Positions 24,018-34,266 of a stretch of DNA of 64,000 bases are shown piece by piece. This DNA comes from Gracilibacillus timonensis (GTDB lineage: Bacteria; Bacillota; Bacilli; Bacillales; Amphibacillaceae), in the NCBI RefSeq assembly GCF_900086715.1, contig NZ_FLKH01000012.1, positions 930,001 to 994,000 of the forward strand. The letters run 5' to 3'. The notes below the pieces were generated by a model, which saw only the letters and a program-made list of their open reading frames with translations, was not told the DNA's origin and did not search any database. The translations under genes were made by a program, and so were the position numbers. How positions within the stretch are numbered: position 1 is the stretch's first letter; each line of letters opens with the position of its first letter.

Positions 24018-25496
24018 TTGGAAAGGGTAGATATCTTCAAGGATATTTCAAAAAGAACCAACGGCGATATTTATTTAGGAATCGTAGGTGCAGTTCGGAC
24101 AGGAAAGTCAACTTTTATTAAGAAATTTATGGAGAAAATGGTTTTACCTAATATGGCAGATGAAAGCGATCGTCTACGAGCTCAGGATGAACTGCCGCAA
24201 AGTGCAGCTGGCAAAACCATTATGACCACAGAACCCAAATTTGTACCCAATCAGGCGGTGGCACTTCAAGTAGAAGAAGGGTTAGAGGTTAATGTAAGGC
24301 TCGTTGATTGTGTAGGCTACACAGTTAACGGTGCACAAGGTTTCGAGGATGAGAATGGTCCTAGAATGATTCACACCCCTTGGTATGAAGAGCCAATTCC
24401 GTTTCATGATGCGGCCGAAATTGGGACGCGTAAGGTGATTCAGGAACATTCCACAATGGGAATTGTCGTAACCACCGACGGAACAATAGGTGAAATACCT
24501 CGCTCCGAATATGTGGAGGCAGAGGAACGGATCGTTACGGAGTTAAAAGAAGTTGGAAAACCTTTTATCATGGTTATTAATTCGGTACAACCTTTCAATC
24601 AGGAAACAGAGTTACTGAGGCAAGAATTAGTAGAAAAACATGATATACCGGTCCTGTCAATGAGTGTGGAGAGCATGACAGAACACGATATTAACAATGT
24701 ATTGCGGGAAGTATTATATGAGTTTCCAGTGCTGGAGGTAAATGTTAATATGCCTAGTTGGGTACTGGTTCTGGACGAGTCGCATTGGCTACGACAAAAT
24801 TATCAGACAGCAATTGAGAACACGATTAAGGATATCAAAAGACTCAGAGATGTCGACCAAGTCATCGGTCACTTCGACCAATATGAATATATCCAGCAAG
24901 CTTCTTTGGTTGGAATTGAGATGGGAGAAGGAATAGCAGATATTGACCTCCATGCACCAAATGAATTGTACGACCAGGTGTTAAAAGAAATTGTAGGAGA
25001 AGAAATTAGAGGAAAAGATCATTTGTTAGAACTTATGCAAGAGTTTACCAATGCCAAACGTCAATATGACCAAGTGTCGGATGCTTTGAATATGGTCAGA
25101 CAAACTGGTTATGGTGTGGCTGCCCCAGCTTTAACGGATATGGCGTTAGAAGAGCCTGAAATCATTCGTCAAGGTTCCCGATTTGGTGTGCGTCTAAAGG
25201 CTGTTGCACCATCGATCCATATGATCAAGGTTGATGTAGAATCAGAATTTGCCCCGATTATCGGGACAGAGAAACAGAGTGAAGAACTTGTTCGTTATTT
25301 GATGCAAGATTTTGAAGAAGACCCACTATCTATATGGCAGTCTGATATCTTTGGCAGGTCATTAAGCTCCATTGTCAGAGAGGGTATCCAAGCGAAAATA
25401 TCACTTATGCCGGAAAATGCTCGCTTTAAGCTGAAAGAGACATTGGAGCGGATTATTAATGAGGGATCTGGTGGTCTTATTGCTATTATTTTGTAA
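24018..25496 (+). CDS. spoIVA: Stage IV sporulation protein A (spore coat basement ATPase)
   Basis: A 492-residue protein, the same length as B. subtilis SpoIVA. It is a cytoskeletal ATPase that polymerises on the forespore surface and carries the coat. The Walker A-type motif GAVRTGKS (24-31) lies in a TRAFAC-like nucleotide-binding domain. The middle and C-terminal domains follow, ending in LIAIIL, the tail involved in membrane anchoring with SpoVM. The start is TTG with GGGAGGGGATC upstream, giving MERVDIFKDI, which matches the known N-terminus. Confidence 0.97.
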   Translation: MERVDIFKDISKRTNGDIYLGIVGAVRTGKSTFIKKFMEKMVLPNMADESDRLRAQDELPQSAAGKTIMTTEPKFVPNQAVALQVEEGLEVNVRLVDCVGYTVNGAQGFEDENGPRMIHTPWYEEPIPFHDAAEIGTRKVIQEHSTMGIVVTTDGTIGEIPRSEYVEAEERIVTELKEVGKPFIMVINSVQPFNQETELLRQELVEKHDIPVLSMSVESMTEHDINNVLREVLYEFPVLEVNVNMPSWVLVLDESHWLRQNYQTAIENTIKDIKRLRDVDQVIGHFDQYEYIQQASLVGIEMGEGIADIDLHAPNELYDQVLKEIVGEEIRGKDHLLELMQEFTNAKRQYDQVSDALNMVRQTGYGVAAPALTDMALEEPEIIRQGSRFGVRLKAVAPSIHMIKVDVESEFAPIIGTEKQSEELVRYLMQDFEEDPLSIWQSDIFGRSLSSIVREGIQAKISLMPENARFKLKETLERIINEGSGGLIAIIL

Positions 25497-25530
25497 AAAA
25501 GCTTAGGACGCCAACAACTCAAAGTTTATT

Positions 25531-25571
25531 AAAACGACGGAGGAGGAAAAATACTCATCCGTCGTTTTTTT
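25531..25571 (+). terminator. Intrinsic terminator of spoIVA
   Basis: AAAACGACGGA pairs with TCCGTCGTTTT over a 16-base loop; a TTTTTTTA tail follows. Confidence 0.9.
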
Positions 25572-25612
25572 ATGCGCAAAAAGAACATGTCCTCTCCGCT
25601 GCAACGTCACTT

Positions 25613-25806
25613 TAACTTAAATTAATCGGGGTACCAATACAAGGTGGAAGAGATTATGTAAAGTAGTTTTGTAATCTGTTTGTATCCTATGTTTCAAATA
25701 TAAGAAGGCAACAGAATAAAAAGTTACTTAACATCATCCGTCTTATCGGATCCGATGAACTCATGATCAAAATCGTTTCAGATCCTATATTAGCAAGGAT
25801 TTTATA
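25613..25806. repeat. Dispersed intergenic repeat, copy 4 (short form with both ends)
   Basis: The left end has GGTACCAATACAAGG (25630-25644) and GATTATGTAAAGTAGTTTT (25652-25670). The right end has GTTACTTAACATCATCCGTC (25723-25742), TTATCGGATCCGATGAA, then TGATCAAAATCGTTTCAGAT and TATTAGCAAGGATT to about 25803. The ends are inverted relative to each other. It lies between the spoIVA terminator and the DUF899 gene. Confidence 0.8.
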
Positions 25807-26029
25807 ATTTCTGGTTATCTGATAAAAAAGTATATTTAAAACAGTAGTATCTGAGTTTGACTATCAGATACAGGTTTATTCAAGTAATTACCAAAAGCAT
25901 CTATTTGGATCAATTTACTGCTATTTTTAGCAACAACTTCACATTACCGCAATCGATAAGAAATATGGCTCTTTTAAAAATGAGATAATAAAAATGAGAA
26001 AAACGATGATGAAAAGGAGATTGAAATAT

Positions 26030-26770
26030 ATGAATAATAAATCGAATGAAAGCTGTTGCTCCATTAACACAAAAACAAATGGGATCGTAAACACAAAGGA
26101 AACATCTAGCCGTAAAATTGTTTCAAAAGATGAATGGCATGCATCCCATCAAGCTTTTCTGGAAGAAGAAAAAGCATTTACTAGGATTCGAGATAAACTG
26201 AACGCCAAGAGGCGCCGTCTGCCAATGGTTGAAGTAACAAAGAATTATATCTTTCAAGGGAATAACAAAGAAATAAGGCTATACGATTTATTTGCAGGTC
26301 ATAAGCAGCTCATTGTGTACCACTTTATGTTTGATCCAAATTGGGAAGAAGGCTGTGATGGCTGTTCGATGATGGTTGATAATATGGGGCATCCTGCTCA
26401 TTTAGAGGCGCGTAATACAAAATTAGTCCTAATATCAAGGGCGCCAATGGAAAAAATAATACCTTTCAAGGAACGTATGGGCTGGAAGATTCCATGGTAC
26501 TCTTCTTATGCAACTGATTTTAATCAGGACTTCGGTGCAACAACAGAAACTGGTGAAACACATGGGTACAGTGTTTTTCTATTGGAAAATAATCAAATAT
26601 ATCATACCTATTCCACTTGGGCACGAGGCGTAGAATATTTGGGGAGCAATTGGAGTTATCTGGATATCACTCCGTTTGGCAGACAAGAACTGTGGGAGGA
26701 TTCACCACCAGGGGTTGTTCAAAGCCAAACATATGAATGGTGGAATTATCATGATCGTTACGAAGAGTAA
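26030..26770 (+). CDS. DUF899 family thioredoxin-like protein
   Basis: A 246-residue soluble protein of the DUF899 family, a thioredoxin-fold group of unknown function. It has the typical run of blocks: CxxC in EGCDGCSMM (about residue 115), ISRAPMEKI, FKERMGWKIPWYSS, DFNQDFG, and a C-terminal YEWWNYHDRY. ATG 26030 follows AAAAGGAGA; an in-frame ATG at 25994 lies before that SD. No such gene sits between spoIVA and hbs in B. subtilis. With repeats on both sides this looks like an acquired gene. Confidence 0.88.
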   Translation: MNNKSNESCCSINTKTNGIVNTKETSSRKIVSKDEWHASHQAFLEEEKAFTRIRDKLNAKRRRLPMVEVTKNYIFQGNNKEIRLYDLFAGHKQLIVYHFMFDPNWEEGCDGCSMMVDNMGHPAHLEARNTKLVLISRAPMEKIIPFKERMGWKIPWYSSYATDFNQDFGATTETGETHGYSVFLLENNQIYHTYSTWARGVEYLGSNWSYLDITPFGRQELWEDSPPGVVQSQTYEWWNYHDRYEE

Positions 26771-26970
26771 ATAATACGAGGGAATAAACTTAAAAAAATT
26801 CTTGGAAGACGCAGTGTTTTTATCAAGTGATAGTTTTTAATATTCGTTTCCATTTATCTATTTAAAAATAGGATAACCTGTTTTCTGATGTTTTTTAACT
26901 CCCTGTTAGAAACGGGGGGTAATTTATTTTGCTCATTCCATACTTTCGACTTAGAATCTGTTTATTATAG

Positions 26971-27186
26971 AGGTTGTTCAAAAAGCCCAATAAAAATGAC
27001 GCAGCGAATTTCTGCGTTGGCGATATAGGAACTTCTACTAAGACCACCCACGTCCTGTAGGCAACGCTGAAGTCAACACATCCTGCGTGAGTCCGTTCCT
27101 CACGTATGAAAAGCATACGTTCCGGTACTCAAAACTGCACCGCCTTGAACTTCTTGGTCCTTTTCATCAGGCTTTTTGAACGTGCG
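26971..27186. mobile_element. Small inverted-repeat element (MITE-like, about 215 bp)
   Basis: Perfect 12-base ends GTTCAAAAAGCC (26976-26987) and GGCTTTTTGAAC (27170-27181) bound a non-coding interior with nested hairpins (GACGCAG/CTGCGTT, CGTATG/CATACG). The interior is more GC-rich than its flanks. No ORF of transposase type is present. Elements with GTTCAAAAAG ends and similar interiors are, as far as I recall, widespread in Bacillaceae. It is unrelated to the other repeat family in this window. Confidence 0.75.
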
Positions 27187-27381
27187 CTTATATAAAGAAA
27201 CACATGTGTAATAACAAATAGGTATATCTAAGAGAAAGATGGCAATAATGATGCCAGACCTAATCTATAGATCAACGACATCATTGTTACAAAAAGAAAA
27301 AATTTTCTTTAAAAATAGCAAAAGGAAATCGGTAGACAAGAAATTTTTGGAGAATAGGATGATAACAATGTTTGTAAACAC

Positions 27382-27410
27382 TTGCATAGCGCGAATACAT
27401 GTGTTAATAT
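27382..27410 (+). promoter_or_regulatory. Strong SigA promoter of hbs
   Basis: TTGCAT (27382-27387), a 17-base spacer and TAATAT (27405-27410). The leader to the hbs ATG is about 170 bases long. The remaining gene-free sequence (26771-26970 and 27187-27381) shows no supported gene. Confidence 0.7.
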
Positions 27411-27585
27411 TCAAATTAGCTTATAGCGAGATGAGAGAAATATCGATTTTTAAACGGATATTTGTTGAATTATCTTTCATTCTCAGTTATTATAAGCCTT
27501 GTCATCATTCATATGGTGACAATTAGCTATAGAAATGCTTTCTTCATCGAGGAGTTTATAGCTTTATTGGGAGGAGGTGAATATC

Positions 27586-27858
27586 ATGAACAAGACAGAT
27601 CTAATCAATGCAGTAGCTGAAAAAAGCGAACTTTCCAAAAAAGACGCTACAAAAGCTGTAGATGCGGTTTTTGAATCTATCATGGATTCACTTAAAGATG
27701 GTGACAAAGTTCAACTAATTGGTTTTGGTAACTTTGAAGTACGTGAGCGTGCTGCCCGTAAGGGTCGTAACCCACAAACAGGCGATGAAATTGAAATCCC
27801 TGCAAGCAAAGTGCCTGCATTTAAACCAGGTAAAGCCCTTAAAGATACCGTAAAATAA
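27586..27858 (+). CDS. hbs: DNA-binding protein HU (HBsu)
   Basis: A 90-residue nucleoid protein that bends and compacts DNA. It has the whole HU/IHF fold: N-terminal helices ([21 protein letters not shown]), the body motif [21 protein letters not shown] and the beta-arm [13 protein letters not shown]. The start is ATG 27586, following GGGAGGAGGTG; the GTG nine bases upstream is part of the SD. In B. subtilis, folE (mtrA) and mtrB follow hbs; here hepS does. Confidence 0.98.
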   Translation: MNKTDLINAVAEKSELSKKDATKAVDAVFESIMDSLKDGDKVQLIGFGNFEVRERAARKGRNPQTGDEIEIPASKVPAFKPGKALKDTVK

Positions 27859-27879
27859 TTTATGGTATTACATACGGGC

Positions 27880-27908
27880 GAAAAAAGGGTGCTTCTGGCA
27901 CCCTTTTT
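27880..27908 (+). terminator. Intrinsic terminator of hbs
   Basis: AAAAAAGGGTGC and GCACCCTTTTTT form a tight stem with a TTCTG loop and flanking U-tract. Confidence 0.93.
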
Positions 27909-28081
27909 TATTTTTTGAAAGTTATAGTCAAAGGAATCTCCGGCCACGCAGAAAACTACCATAGCTAGGCACCAGTTCGTAAGCATTTCATACGTAATTA
28001 ATCCCCCATATTTATCCCTCCAGTATTCTGCAAACTTATGTTATACTATGTTATTATAGAAAAGGATCTTGAGGAATTGCG

Positions 28082-28855
28082 GTGAGCTTGATGACAGATA
28101 AGAAAACAATAGATTTTTACACGAATTTAATAGCAACGTCCGTAGACCAGCCGTATCTCCGCAAGCGACTTGCGGGACCAGCGCTTGACAAACATAAGAT
28201 AATGGTATTGCATGAGTTAACTCGAGACAGGGATAATCATGTCGATTTAGTCCATGCTACCATGCTTGTACAGATTGCTTTGGACACACACGATAATATT
28301 ACACACGATTTTGATGAAAGCAATCAAAAAGAACAGCAGTTAACGGTATTGGCTGGTGATTATTATTCCGGTATTTATTATCACCTTCTCTCGAAACAAA
28401 GTAATCTTGCCTTTATTCGCCTGCTTGCGGATGCGATTAGTGAAATGACGCAACGGAAGTTAACAACCTACTACAGGGAACATGAGGATGTTGTCTCTTT
28501 TTTAACAGAATATCAATCGATTGAAACAAAGTTAATGGATAAAGTGGCGAGTTTTGTCGATCAATCAGCATGTATGTCATACCTAACAGATTGGATTTTA
28601 CTAAAAAGAATGGAATATGAAATACAGCAGCTGAAAGATGGATTACCAACGTTCTTACAGCGATTAATGTTGCGTCAAATCCGCACAGTAAAATCACTGG
28701 AGCAGTTAAAGCAACAGTTATTACAAGCACATACAAACTTATGGAAACTTGTCGAACAGAAGGTGCATGATAATGAATATCCCGTTGTGCCAAAGCTAGG
28801 GACAGACAACTTTAGCTTTGAAAACTTCGATCAAAAACAAATGGGTGTGTGGTGA
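28082..28855 (+). CDS. hepS: Heptaprenyl diphosphate synthase component I
   Basis: A 257-residue all-helical protein matching the HEPPP_synt_1 family, the non-catalytic small subunit that pairs with HepT to set the C35 chain length for menaquinone-7. It has no DDxxD motif, as expected. Conserved-looking parts include VLAGDYYSGIYYHLLS, which resembles the synthase fold. The start is GTG with GAGGA upstream; ATG 28091 in the same frame is a close alternative. It opens the operon hepS-menG-hepT. Confidence 0.9.
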   Translation: MSLMTDKKTIDFYTNLIATSVDQPYLRKRLAGPALDKHKIMVLHELTRDRDNHVDLVHATMLVQIALDTHDNITHDFDESNQKEQQLTVLAGDYYSGIYYHLLSKQSNLAFIRLLADAISEMTQRKLTTYYREHEDVVSFLTEYQSIETKLMDKVASFVDQSACMSYLTDWILLKRMEYEIQQLKDGLPTFLQRLMLRQIRTVKSLEQLKQQLLQAHTNLWKLVEQKVHDNEYPVVPKLGTDNFSFENFDQKQMGVW

Positions 28856-28930
28856 CCGTCAAGGCTAGATGCGACAAATCATTCCGAAATAACTATGGAA
28901 ACAACGTATAAAAAAAGAGGATTGCATAAC

Positions 28931-29653
28931 ATGACAAAACAATCAAAAGAAGAAAAGGTACATCAAGTATTTGAAAAGATTTATCATAATTATGACTCCA
29001 TGAATACGATTATCTCGTTGAGCCGTCATAAGAAGTGGCGCAAGGATGTGATGAAGCGTATAAGCGTCAGGAAGGGATCAAAAGCTTTGGACCTATGCTG
29101 TGGAACAGGAGACTGGTCTTTTGCCTTAGCGGACGCTATTGGAGGCGATGGAGAGGTAATAGGATTGGATTTCAGTGAAAATATGTTATCCGTCGCAGAA
29201 CAAAGGCTAACAGAGACGGATAAGCGCAATCTGACGTTTATGCACGGAAATGCAATGAAATTACCATTTGAGGACAACTCCTTTGATTATGTGACGATTG
29301 GCTTTGGATTGCGAAACTTGCCAGACTATCGCCGAGCATTACAAGAAATGCAGCGAGTAGTGAAACCAGGAGGACAAGCGGTTTGTTTAGAAACATCTCA
29401 GCCTAAAAATGGCCTATTTAGACGGGGGTATTATTTTTATTTTGAACATATTATGCCGTTTTTCGGTCGCATTTTTGCCAAAAGCTACAAAGAATATGTA
29501 TGGCTGCATGAATCGGCCAAAGATTTTCCTGGCAGGGAAGAATTAAAACGCCTATTTGAAGAGGCAGGTTTTGTGAATGTGCGTTTTAAAGGCTACACGG
29601 GTGGCACAGTCGCCATGCACGTCGGGGAAAAACAAGTTGAGAATGGAAAGTAG
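28931..29653 (+). CDS. menG: Demethylmenaquinone methyltransferase
   Basis: A 240-residue SAM-dependent C-methyltransferase of the UbiE/COQ5 family that performs the last step of menaquinone synthesis. SAM motif I is [11 protein letters not shown] (about residues 52-62), and the UbiE signatures [17 protein letters not shown] and [16 protein letters not shown] are present. ATG 28931 follows AGAGGA; the in-frame ATG 36 bases earlier is not needed. It lies between the two heptaprenyl synthase subunits, as in Bacillus. Confidence 0.97.
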   Translation: MTKQSKEEKVHQVFEKIYHNYDSMNTIISLSRHKKWRKDVMKRISVRKGSKALDLCCGTGDWSFALADAIGGDGEVIGLDFSENMLSVAEQRLTETDKRNLTFMHGNAMKLPFEDNSFDYVTIGFGLRNLPDYRRALQEMQRVVKPGGQAVCLETSQPKNGLFRRGYYFYFEHIMPFFGRIFAKSYKEYVWLHESAKDFPGREELKRLFEEAGFVNVRFKGYTGGTVAMHVGEKQVENGK

Positions 29654-29661
29654 GGCAGTCA

Positions 29662-30633
29662 ATGAAGCTAGCGAAAACATACGCTTTTATAAAAAAAGAT
29701 CTAACTCTCATTGAAGAGGCATTAGAAAAAATGGTATATGCAGAACAGCCACTCTTGCACGACGCCTCTACACAATTACTGAAGGCCGGTGGGAAAAGAT
29801 TGCGCCCTGTTTTTTTAATACTTGCTTCCAAGTTTGGTAATTCCCCGTTTGAACAGGTCAAAAAGGCGGCTTGTTCACTAGAATTAATACATATGGCTTC
29901 GCTTGTTCACGATGATGTGATAGATGATTCCAACATCAGGAGGGGAAAACCTACCGTGAAAGCGAAATGGGATAATCAGATTGCCATGCTGACGGGAGAT
30001 TTTATTTTTTCTACTGCTTTACAACAATTTACAGAAATCGATCAGCCCAGAGCACATCAAGTCTTATCCAAAACGATGATGGAGCTGACGGTTGGTGAAA
30101 TTGAGCAGATTAAGGATAAATATAATCTTAGGCAAAACTTGCGTACCTATTTGCGGCGCATTAAACGAAAAACGGCACTGTTGATTTCCTCTAGTTGTCG
30201 GATTGGTGCTATTGTGGCAGGTACGAACGAAAAAACAGAACAAGCCTTATATAATTATGGCTATTATATGGGGATGTCCTATCAGATCACGGATGATATA
30301 CTGGATTTTACAGCTTCCGAGAAACAGTTAGGTAAGCCAGCCGGCAGTGATTTATTCCAAGGAAATATTACGTTACCAGTACTGTATGCCATGGAAGATG
30401 ATCACATGTTACAAGAATTACAATCGGCTTTTCGAGATAGCAAGCAGTTGGAGATTGCACAGTTGAAGCCAATCACATCCAGCATAGCAAATTCTGACGC
30501 AATCACCAGGGCACAAGCATTAAGTCATACATATTTACAAAAGGCCTATGATTCTTTGGCTGATTTACCCAATAATCAGGCGAAGGAAGCATTGGCTAAT
30601 ATTGCGCATTATATAGGTAATCGAAAAATCTAA
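29662..30633 (+). CDS. hepT: Heptaprenyl diphosphate synthase component II
   Basis: A 323-residue trans-prenyl chain synthase, the catalytic subunit. The first aspartate-rich motif is [13 protein letters not shown] (about 78-90), and the second is [13 protein letters not shown] (about 210-222). Other motifs are GGKRLRP and [10 protein letters not shown]. With HepS it makes the C35 side chain of menaquinone from FPP and IPP. It starts 9 bases after menG; ndk follows. Confidence 0.96.
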   Translation: MKLAKTYAFIKKDLTLIEEALEKMVYAEQPLLHDASTQLLKAGGKRLRPVFLILASKFGNSPFEQVKKAACSLELIHMASLVHDDVIDDSNIRRGKPTVKAKWDNQIAMLTGDFIFSTALQQFTEIDQPRAHQVLSKTMMELTVGEIEQIKDKYNLRQNLRTYLRRIKRKTALLISSSCRIGAIVAGTNEKTEQALYNYGYYMGMSYQITDDILDFTASEKQLGKPAGSDLFQGNITLPVLYAMEDDHMLQELQSAFRDSKQLEIAQLKPITSSIANSDAITRAQALSHTYLQKAYDSLADLPNNQAKEALANIAHYIGNRKI

Positions 30634-30646
30634 CGAGGTGATAAAC

Positions 30647-31093
30647 ATGGAAAAAACATTTGTGATGATGAAACCAGACGCCGTACAACGAGGTTTGATC
30701 GGGGAAGCAGTCTCTCGATTTGAACAAAAAGGATACACATTAGCAGCTGCGAAATTGATGACTATTTCTGAAGAATTGGCAAAACAGCATTATGCAGAAC
30801 ATGAGGGGAAATCATTCTTCCATGATTTAATCAGTTTTATTACCTCTGGGCCTGTATTTGCGATGGTGTGGGAAGGCGAGAATATCATCGCAACAGCTAG
30901 ACAAATGATGGGGAAAACAAATCCTCAAGAAGCGCATCCAGGTACCATTAGAGGGGATTTTGGTGTTGTGACACACCGCAATATCATTCATGGTTCGGAC
31001 TCGCCGGAAAGTGCAGAAAGAGAAATTAATCTCTTTTTCACCAACGAAGAAGTCCAGCATTATACGAAAAGCACCGACGCTTGGTTGTCCTAA
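30647..31093 (+). CDS. ndk: Nucleoside diphosphate kinase
   Basis: A 148-residue NDP kinase ([20 protein letters not shown]) that transfers phosphate from ATP to NDPs through a phosphohistidine. The catalytic His lies in [16 protein letters not shown] (about residue 115). The start is ATG 30647 following AACGAGGTG; GTG 30638 is in frame but part of the SD. The conserved order hepT-ndk-cheR-aroF of Bacillus is kept. Confidence 0.97.
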   Translation: MEKTFVMMKPDAVQRGLIGEAVSRFEQKGYTLAAAKLMTISEELAKQHYAEHEGKSFFHDLISFITSGPVFAMVWEGENIIATARQMMGKTNPQEAHPGTIRGDFGVVTHRNIIHGSDSPESAEREINLFFTNEEVQHYTKSTDAWLS

Positions 31094-31116
31094 ATAAAGA
31101 GCGGGGAGAAAAAACG

Positions 31117-31890
31117 ATGTCGGATTATCAGCAATTCATCCATAAGATTTATAAGAAAACGGGCCTTGATTTATCACTCTATAAAGAGGCGCAAATGAAA
31201 AGACGTTTAACATCCTTATGCCAAAAACGAGGCTTCGATTCATTTCTCTCTTACTTTCACGCGATTAATAAGGATCAACAACTATTACAGGAATTCTTAG
31301 ATAAGGTAACAATTAATGTTTCTGAATTTTATCGAAACCCTTCTCGTTGGAAGGTTCTGGAAAGAAATGTGCTGCCAGTCTTTAAACAAAAGCGGAATAA
31401 AATCAAAATCTGGAGTGCGGCATGTTCTACCGGTGAAGAGCCTTATACATTAGCCATTATAGCTAGTCAGATTTGGGGATCGCACAATATTGAAATCATC
31501 GCAACAGATATTGATCCTAATGTCTTAGCGCGTGCTAAGCAAGGTATATACAAGGAACGAGCCTTGCAAGAAGTGTCTGATCCTATCAAAAAGAAGTATT
31601 TCCATCAGGAAGGTCCAACCTTCAAAGTAGATGAGAAGATAAAAAGGACTGTTACCTTTAAACAGCATAATTTATTGGCGGATAAGTACCCAATGAATGT
31701 GGATATTATTGTTTGTCGTAATGTACTGATTTATTTTACCGAAGAGGCCAAGCAAACGATTTATAACCGTTTTAGTCAAGCTTTGGCAAAGGATGGCGTC
31801 TTTTTTGTTGGTAGCACGGAGCAAATTTTTTCTCCAGAACAATATGGCTTTCGTGTATTAGATACTTTTTTTTATGAAAAACAAGCCTGA
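31117..31890 (+). CDS. cheR: Chemotaxis protein methyltransferase CheR
   Basis: A 257-residue SAM-dependent enzyme that methylates glutamates of chemoreceptors. An N-terminal helical domain (about 1-70) is followed by the catalytic domain with WSAACSTGEEPYTLA (about 100-114), ATDIDPNVLARAK and the CheR motif VDIIVCRNVLIYF. It implies a chemotaxis system elsewhere in the genome. ATG 31117 follows GCGGGGAG; an earlier in-frame start would overlap ndk and lacks an SD. Confidence 0.96.
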   Translation: MSDYQQFIHKIYKKTGLDLSLYKEAQMKRRLTSLCQKRGFDSFLSYFHAINKDQQLLQEFLDKVTINVSEFYRNPSRWKVLERNVLPVFKQKRNKIKIWSAACSTGEEPYTLAIIASQIWGSHNIEIIATDIDPNVLARAKQGIYKERALQEVSDPIKKKYFHQEGPTFKVDEKIKRTVTFKQHNLLADKYPMNVDIIVCRNVLIYFTEEAKQTIYNRFSQALAKDGVFFVGSTEQIFSPEQYGFRVLDTFFYEKQA

Positions 31891-32023
31891 CTCGTATATG
31901 GTTAGTAAATGTTCATACGATTAGTCAATCAACAGGTACGTGCTTAACGGAGAGTAGCTCTACAAACCTGTCTTCGTGAGCAATAAGATCACAATTAAAC
32001 ATAATCTTTCAGGGGGGATAACC

Positions 32024-33187
32024 ATGCGTTACTTAACAGCAGGTGAATCACATGGAAAACAACAAACAACAATTATTGAAGGCATACCTGCGAAAATGCC
32101 ATTGACACCAGATAATATTAATGAGTCATTACTTCGTCGTCAAAAAGGACATGGTCGAGGTAAACGAATGCAGATTGAGAAGGATTTAGTAGACATAGTA
32201 GGTGGTGTGCGTCATGGTTATACATTGGGCTCGCCAATTGCTCTTGTCGTACCTAATGACGACTTTAAGCACTGGATTGATGTAATGGGAGAAGATCCAG
32301 TAGACGAGGATCAGAAGATTCGACGCGTGGTGACGCGACCACGTCCAGGACATGCCGACTTGAACGGGGCGATTAAATACGGCCACCGGGATATGCGAAA
32401 TATCTTAGAGCGTTCGTCAGCAAGGGAAACAACAGCCCGTGTTGCTGCAGGTGCTGTTGCCAAAACATTACTTAAACAATTGGATATTGAGATTGTTGGC
32501 TATGTGAAAGAAATCGCAGGCATTCAAGCGGCAGAGAAAGATTTACCGATCGCAGACAAAATTCGTATCTCAGAAGAGTCTCCTGTACGCTGTCTTGATG
32601 ATACTGTTGGTCAGCAAATGATGGATGCCATTGATCAAGCCAAAAAGGACGGAGATTCTATCGGAGGGGTTTGTGAAGTAACCGTCGAAGGTCTTCCGGC
32701 TGGGCTTGGTTCTTATGTTCACTATGACCGTAAATTAGATGGGCGCATTGCTGGTGCGGTGCAGAGTATTAATGCCTTTAAAGGAGTAGAATTTGGCTTA
32801 GGTTTTGAAGCTGCACGAAAGAATGGCAGTGAAGTCCACGATGAGATTCTCTGGTCAGAAGAGCGTGGATATTATCGAAGAACGAATCGTTTAGGCGGTT
32901 TTGAGGGGGGAATGACCTCAGGTATGCCAATTGTTGTCAAAGGGGTAATGAAACCTATTCCGACACTATATAAACCTCTTCAAAGTGTGGACATTGAATC
33001 TAAAGAGCCCTTTAATGCCAGTATTGAGCGCTCCGATTCCTGTGCAGTACCGGCAGCTGCCGTAGTGATGGAACATGTGGTGGCCATTGAAGTGGCTAAA
33101 GCTGTGCTTGAACAGTTCCCGCATGATCAATTCCCTAAATTAAAAGAGGCAATTGACCAGTACCGAGAAGAAGTCAGGTGTTTTTAA
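32024..33187 (+). CDS. aroC: Chorismate synthase
   Basis: A 387-residue FMN-dependent enzyme that makes chorismate from EPSP, the last shikimate step (named aroF in B. subtilis). The signatures [14 protein letters not shown] at the start, [25 protein letters not shown] with [14 protein letters not shown], and [12 protein letters not shown] are intact. ATG 32024 follows AGGGGGGATA. It heads an operon of aromatic genes; the aroB start overlaps its stop (TAATG). Upstream in-frame codons from 31976 lack an SD. Confidence 0.97.
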   Translation: MRYLTAGESHGKQQTTIIEGIPAKMPLTPDNINESLLRRQKGHGRGKRMQIEKDLVDIVGGVRHGYTLGSPIALVVPNDDFKHWIDVMGEDPVDEDQKIRRVVTRPRPGHADLNGAIKYGHRDMRNILERSSARETTARVAAGAVAKTLLKQLDIEIVGYVKEIAGIQAAEKDLPIADKIRISEESPVRCLDDTVGQQMMDAIDQAKKDGDSIGGVCEVTVEGLPAGLGSYVHYDRKLDGRIAGAVQSINAFKGVEFGLGFEAARKNGSEVHDEILWSEERGYYRRTNRLGGFEGGMTSGMPIVVKGVMKPIPTLYKPLQSVDIESKEPFNASIERSDSCAVPAAAVVMEHVVAIEVAKAVLEQFPHDQFPKLKEAIDQYREEVRCF

Positions 33188-34266
33188 TGCACAAGCAGAC
33201 CATTCAAACAAGTACGAATCAATATGATGTCTATGTGGGTCCGGGTGTACTCTCTCGAATGACAGAATATTTGCCAGATCATTATCATAGCATTTTAGTG
33301 ATCACGGATTCCGTAGTATATCCTTTATACGGTAAAGCCCTTGTCACAGAACTTACTAAATCAGCAGAAGTTTTTGTAAGTGTGGTTCCTTCAGGAGAAG
33401 CATCCAAAAGTATCGAACAATATTATCAGTTATTGACGGACGCTATTGAACACCAATTGGATCGCAAGTCATTAATCGTTGCTTTAGGCGGTGGAATGAT
33501 TGGTGATCTCGCTGGATTTGCAGCGGCTACTTATATGCGAGGTATTGACTTTATTCAAGTGCCGACAACAATCCTGGCCCATGATAGCAGTGTTGGTGGA
33601 AAAGTAGCCATCAATCACCCCGAAGGAAAGAATTTGATTGGGAATTTTTATCCTCCGCAAGCGGTGTTGTATGATACAGACACGTTAACCAGTTTACCAG
33701 CTAGTGAAGTACGCTCTGGTTATGCAGAAGTGATTAAGCATGGTTTTATTGGTGATGCCTCGTTATTAGACGATGTCCTGCATACAGATTTAACCCAGCC
33801 AATAGAAGAAGAGCGATTGGCTGATCATTTGCAGAAAGGGATTGCCATCAAAGCCGATATAGTCGAGGCAGACGAGAAAGAAGCTAATGTGCGAAAACAT
33901 CTGAATTTTGGTCACACTTTGGGTCATGCCATTGAATCCGAACTAGGCTATGGGGCGATTACGCACGGAGAAGCGGTTGCTATCGGTATGCAATTTGCCT
34001 TGTTGTTAAGTGAAGCACAATCAGATATCGATCTGTCAAGTCATGCTTTTGCTAAATGGATGGCGGATAACCACTATCCAATACATGATGTCGGTCCTTT
34101 ATCACCAGAGCGATTACTGCAACGGATGAAAAAAGATAAAAAATCAGAAAATGCAACGGTACAAATGGTCTTATTGCAAGAAATTGGCCATCCTTATGTA
34201 AAAAATATCGCAGATGAACAGCTATTGGGGCTATTGGAAAAATTCATAAGAGAGTTGGATGGATGA
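33187..34266 (+). CDS. aroB: 3-dehydroquinate synthase
   Basis: A 359-residue NAD- and metal-dependent enzyme of the shikimate pathway converting DAHP to 3-dehydroquinate. NAD-binding GGGMIGDLAGFAAATYMRG lies at about 101-119. Metal-ligand regions include GYAEVIKHG, HLNFGHTLGHAIE and HGEAVAIGM. It starts at the ATG overlapping the aroC stop. aroH overlaps its end by four bases. Confidence 0.97.
   Translation: MHKQTIQTSTNQYDVYVGPGVLSRMTEYLPDHYHSILVITDSVVYPLYGKALVTELTKSAEVFVSVVPSGEASKSIEQYYQLLTDAIEHQLDRKSLIVALGGGMIGDLAGFAAATYMRGIDFIQVPTTILAHDSSVGGKVAINHPEGKNLIGNFYPPQAVLYDTDTLTSLPASEVRSGYAEVIKHGFIGDASLLDDVLHTDLTQPIEEERLADHLQKGIAIKADIVEADEKEANVRKHLNFGHTLGHAIESELGYGAITHGEAVAIGMQFALLLSEAQSDIDLSSHAFAKWMADNHYPIHDVGPLSPERLLQRMKKDKKSENATVQMVLLQEIGHPYVKNIADEQLLGLLEKFIRELDG

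Noticed and set aside
27239-27526. ORF of 95 codons before hbs
   Set aside because: No SD and no recognisable family. It spans the strong hbs promoter at 27382-27410.
31891-32023. Tryptophan- or T-box-type attenuator before aroC
   Set aside because: The 133-base leader shows neither a T-box nor a run of (G/U)AG TRAP triplets, nor a clear terminator.
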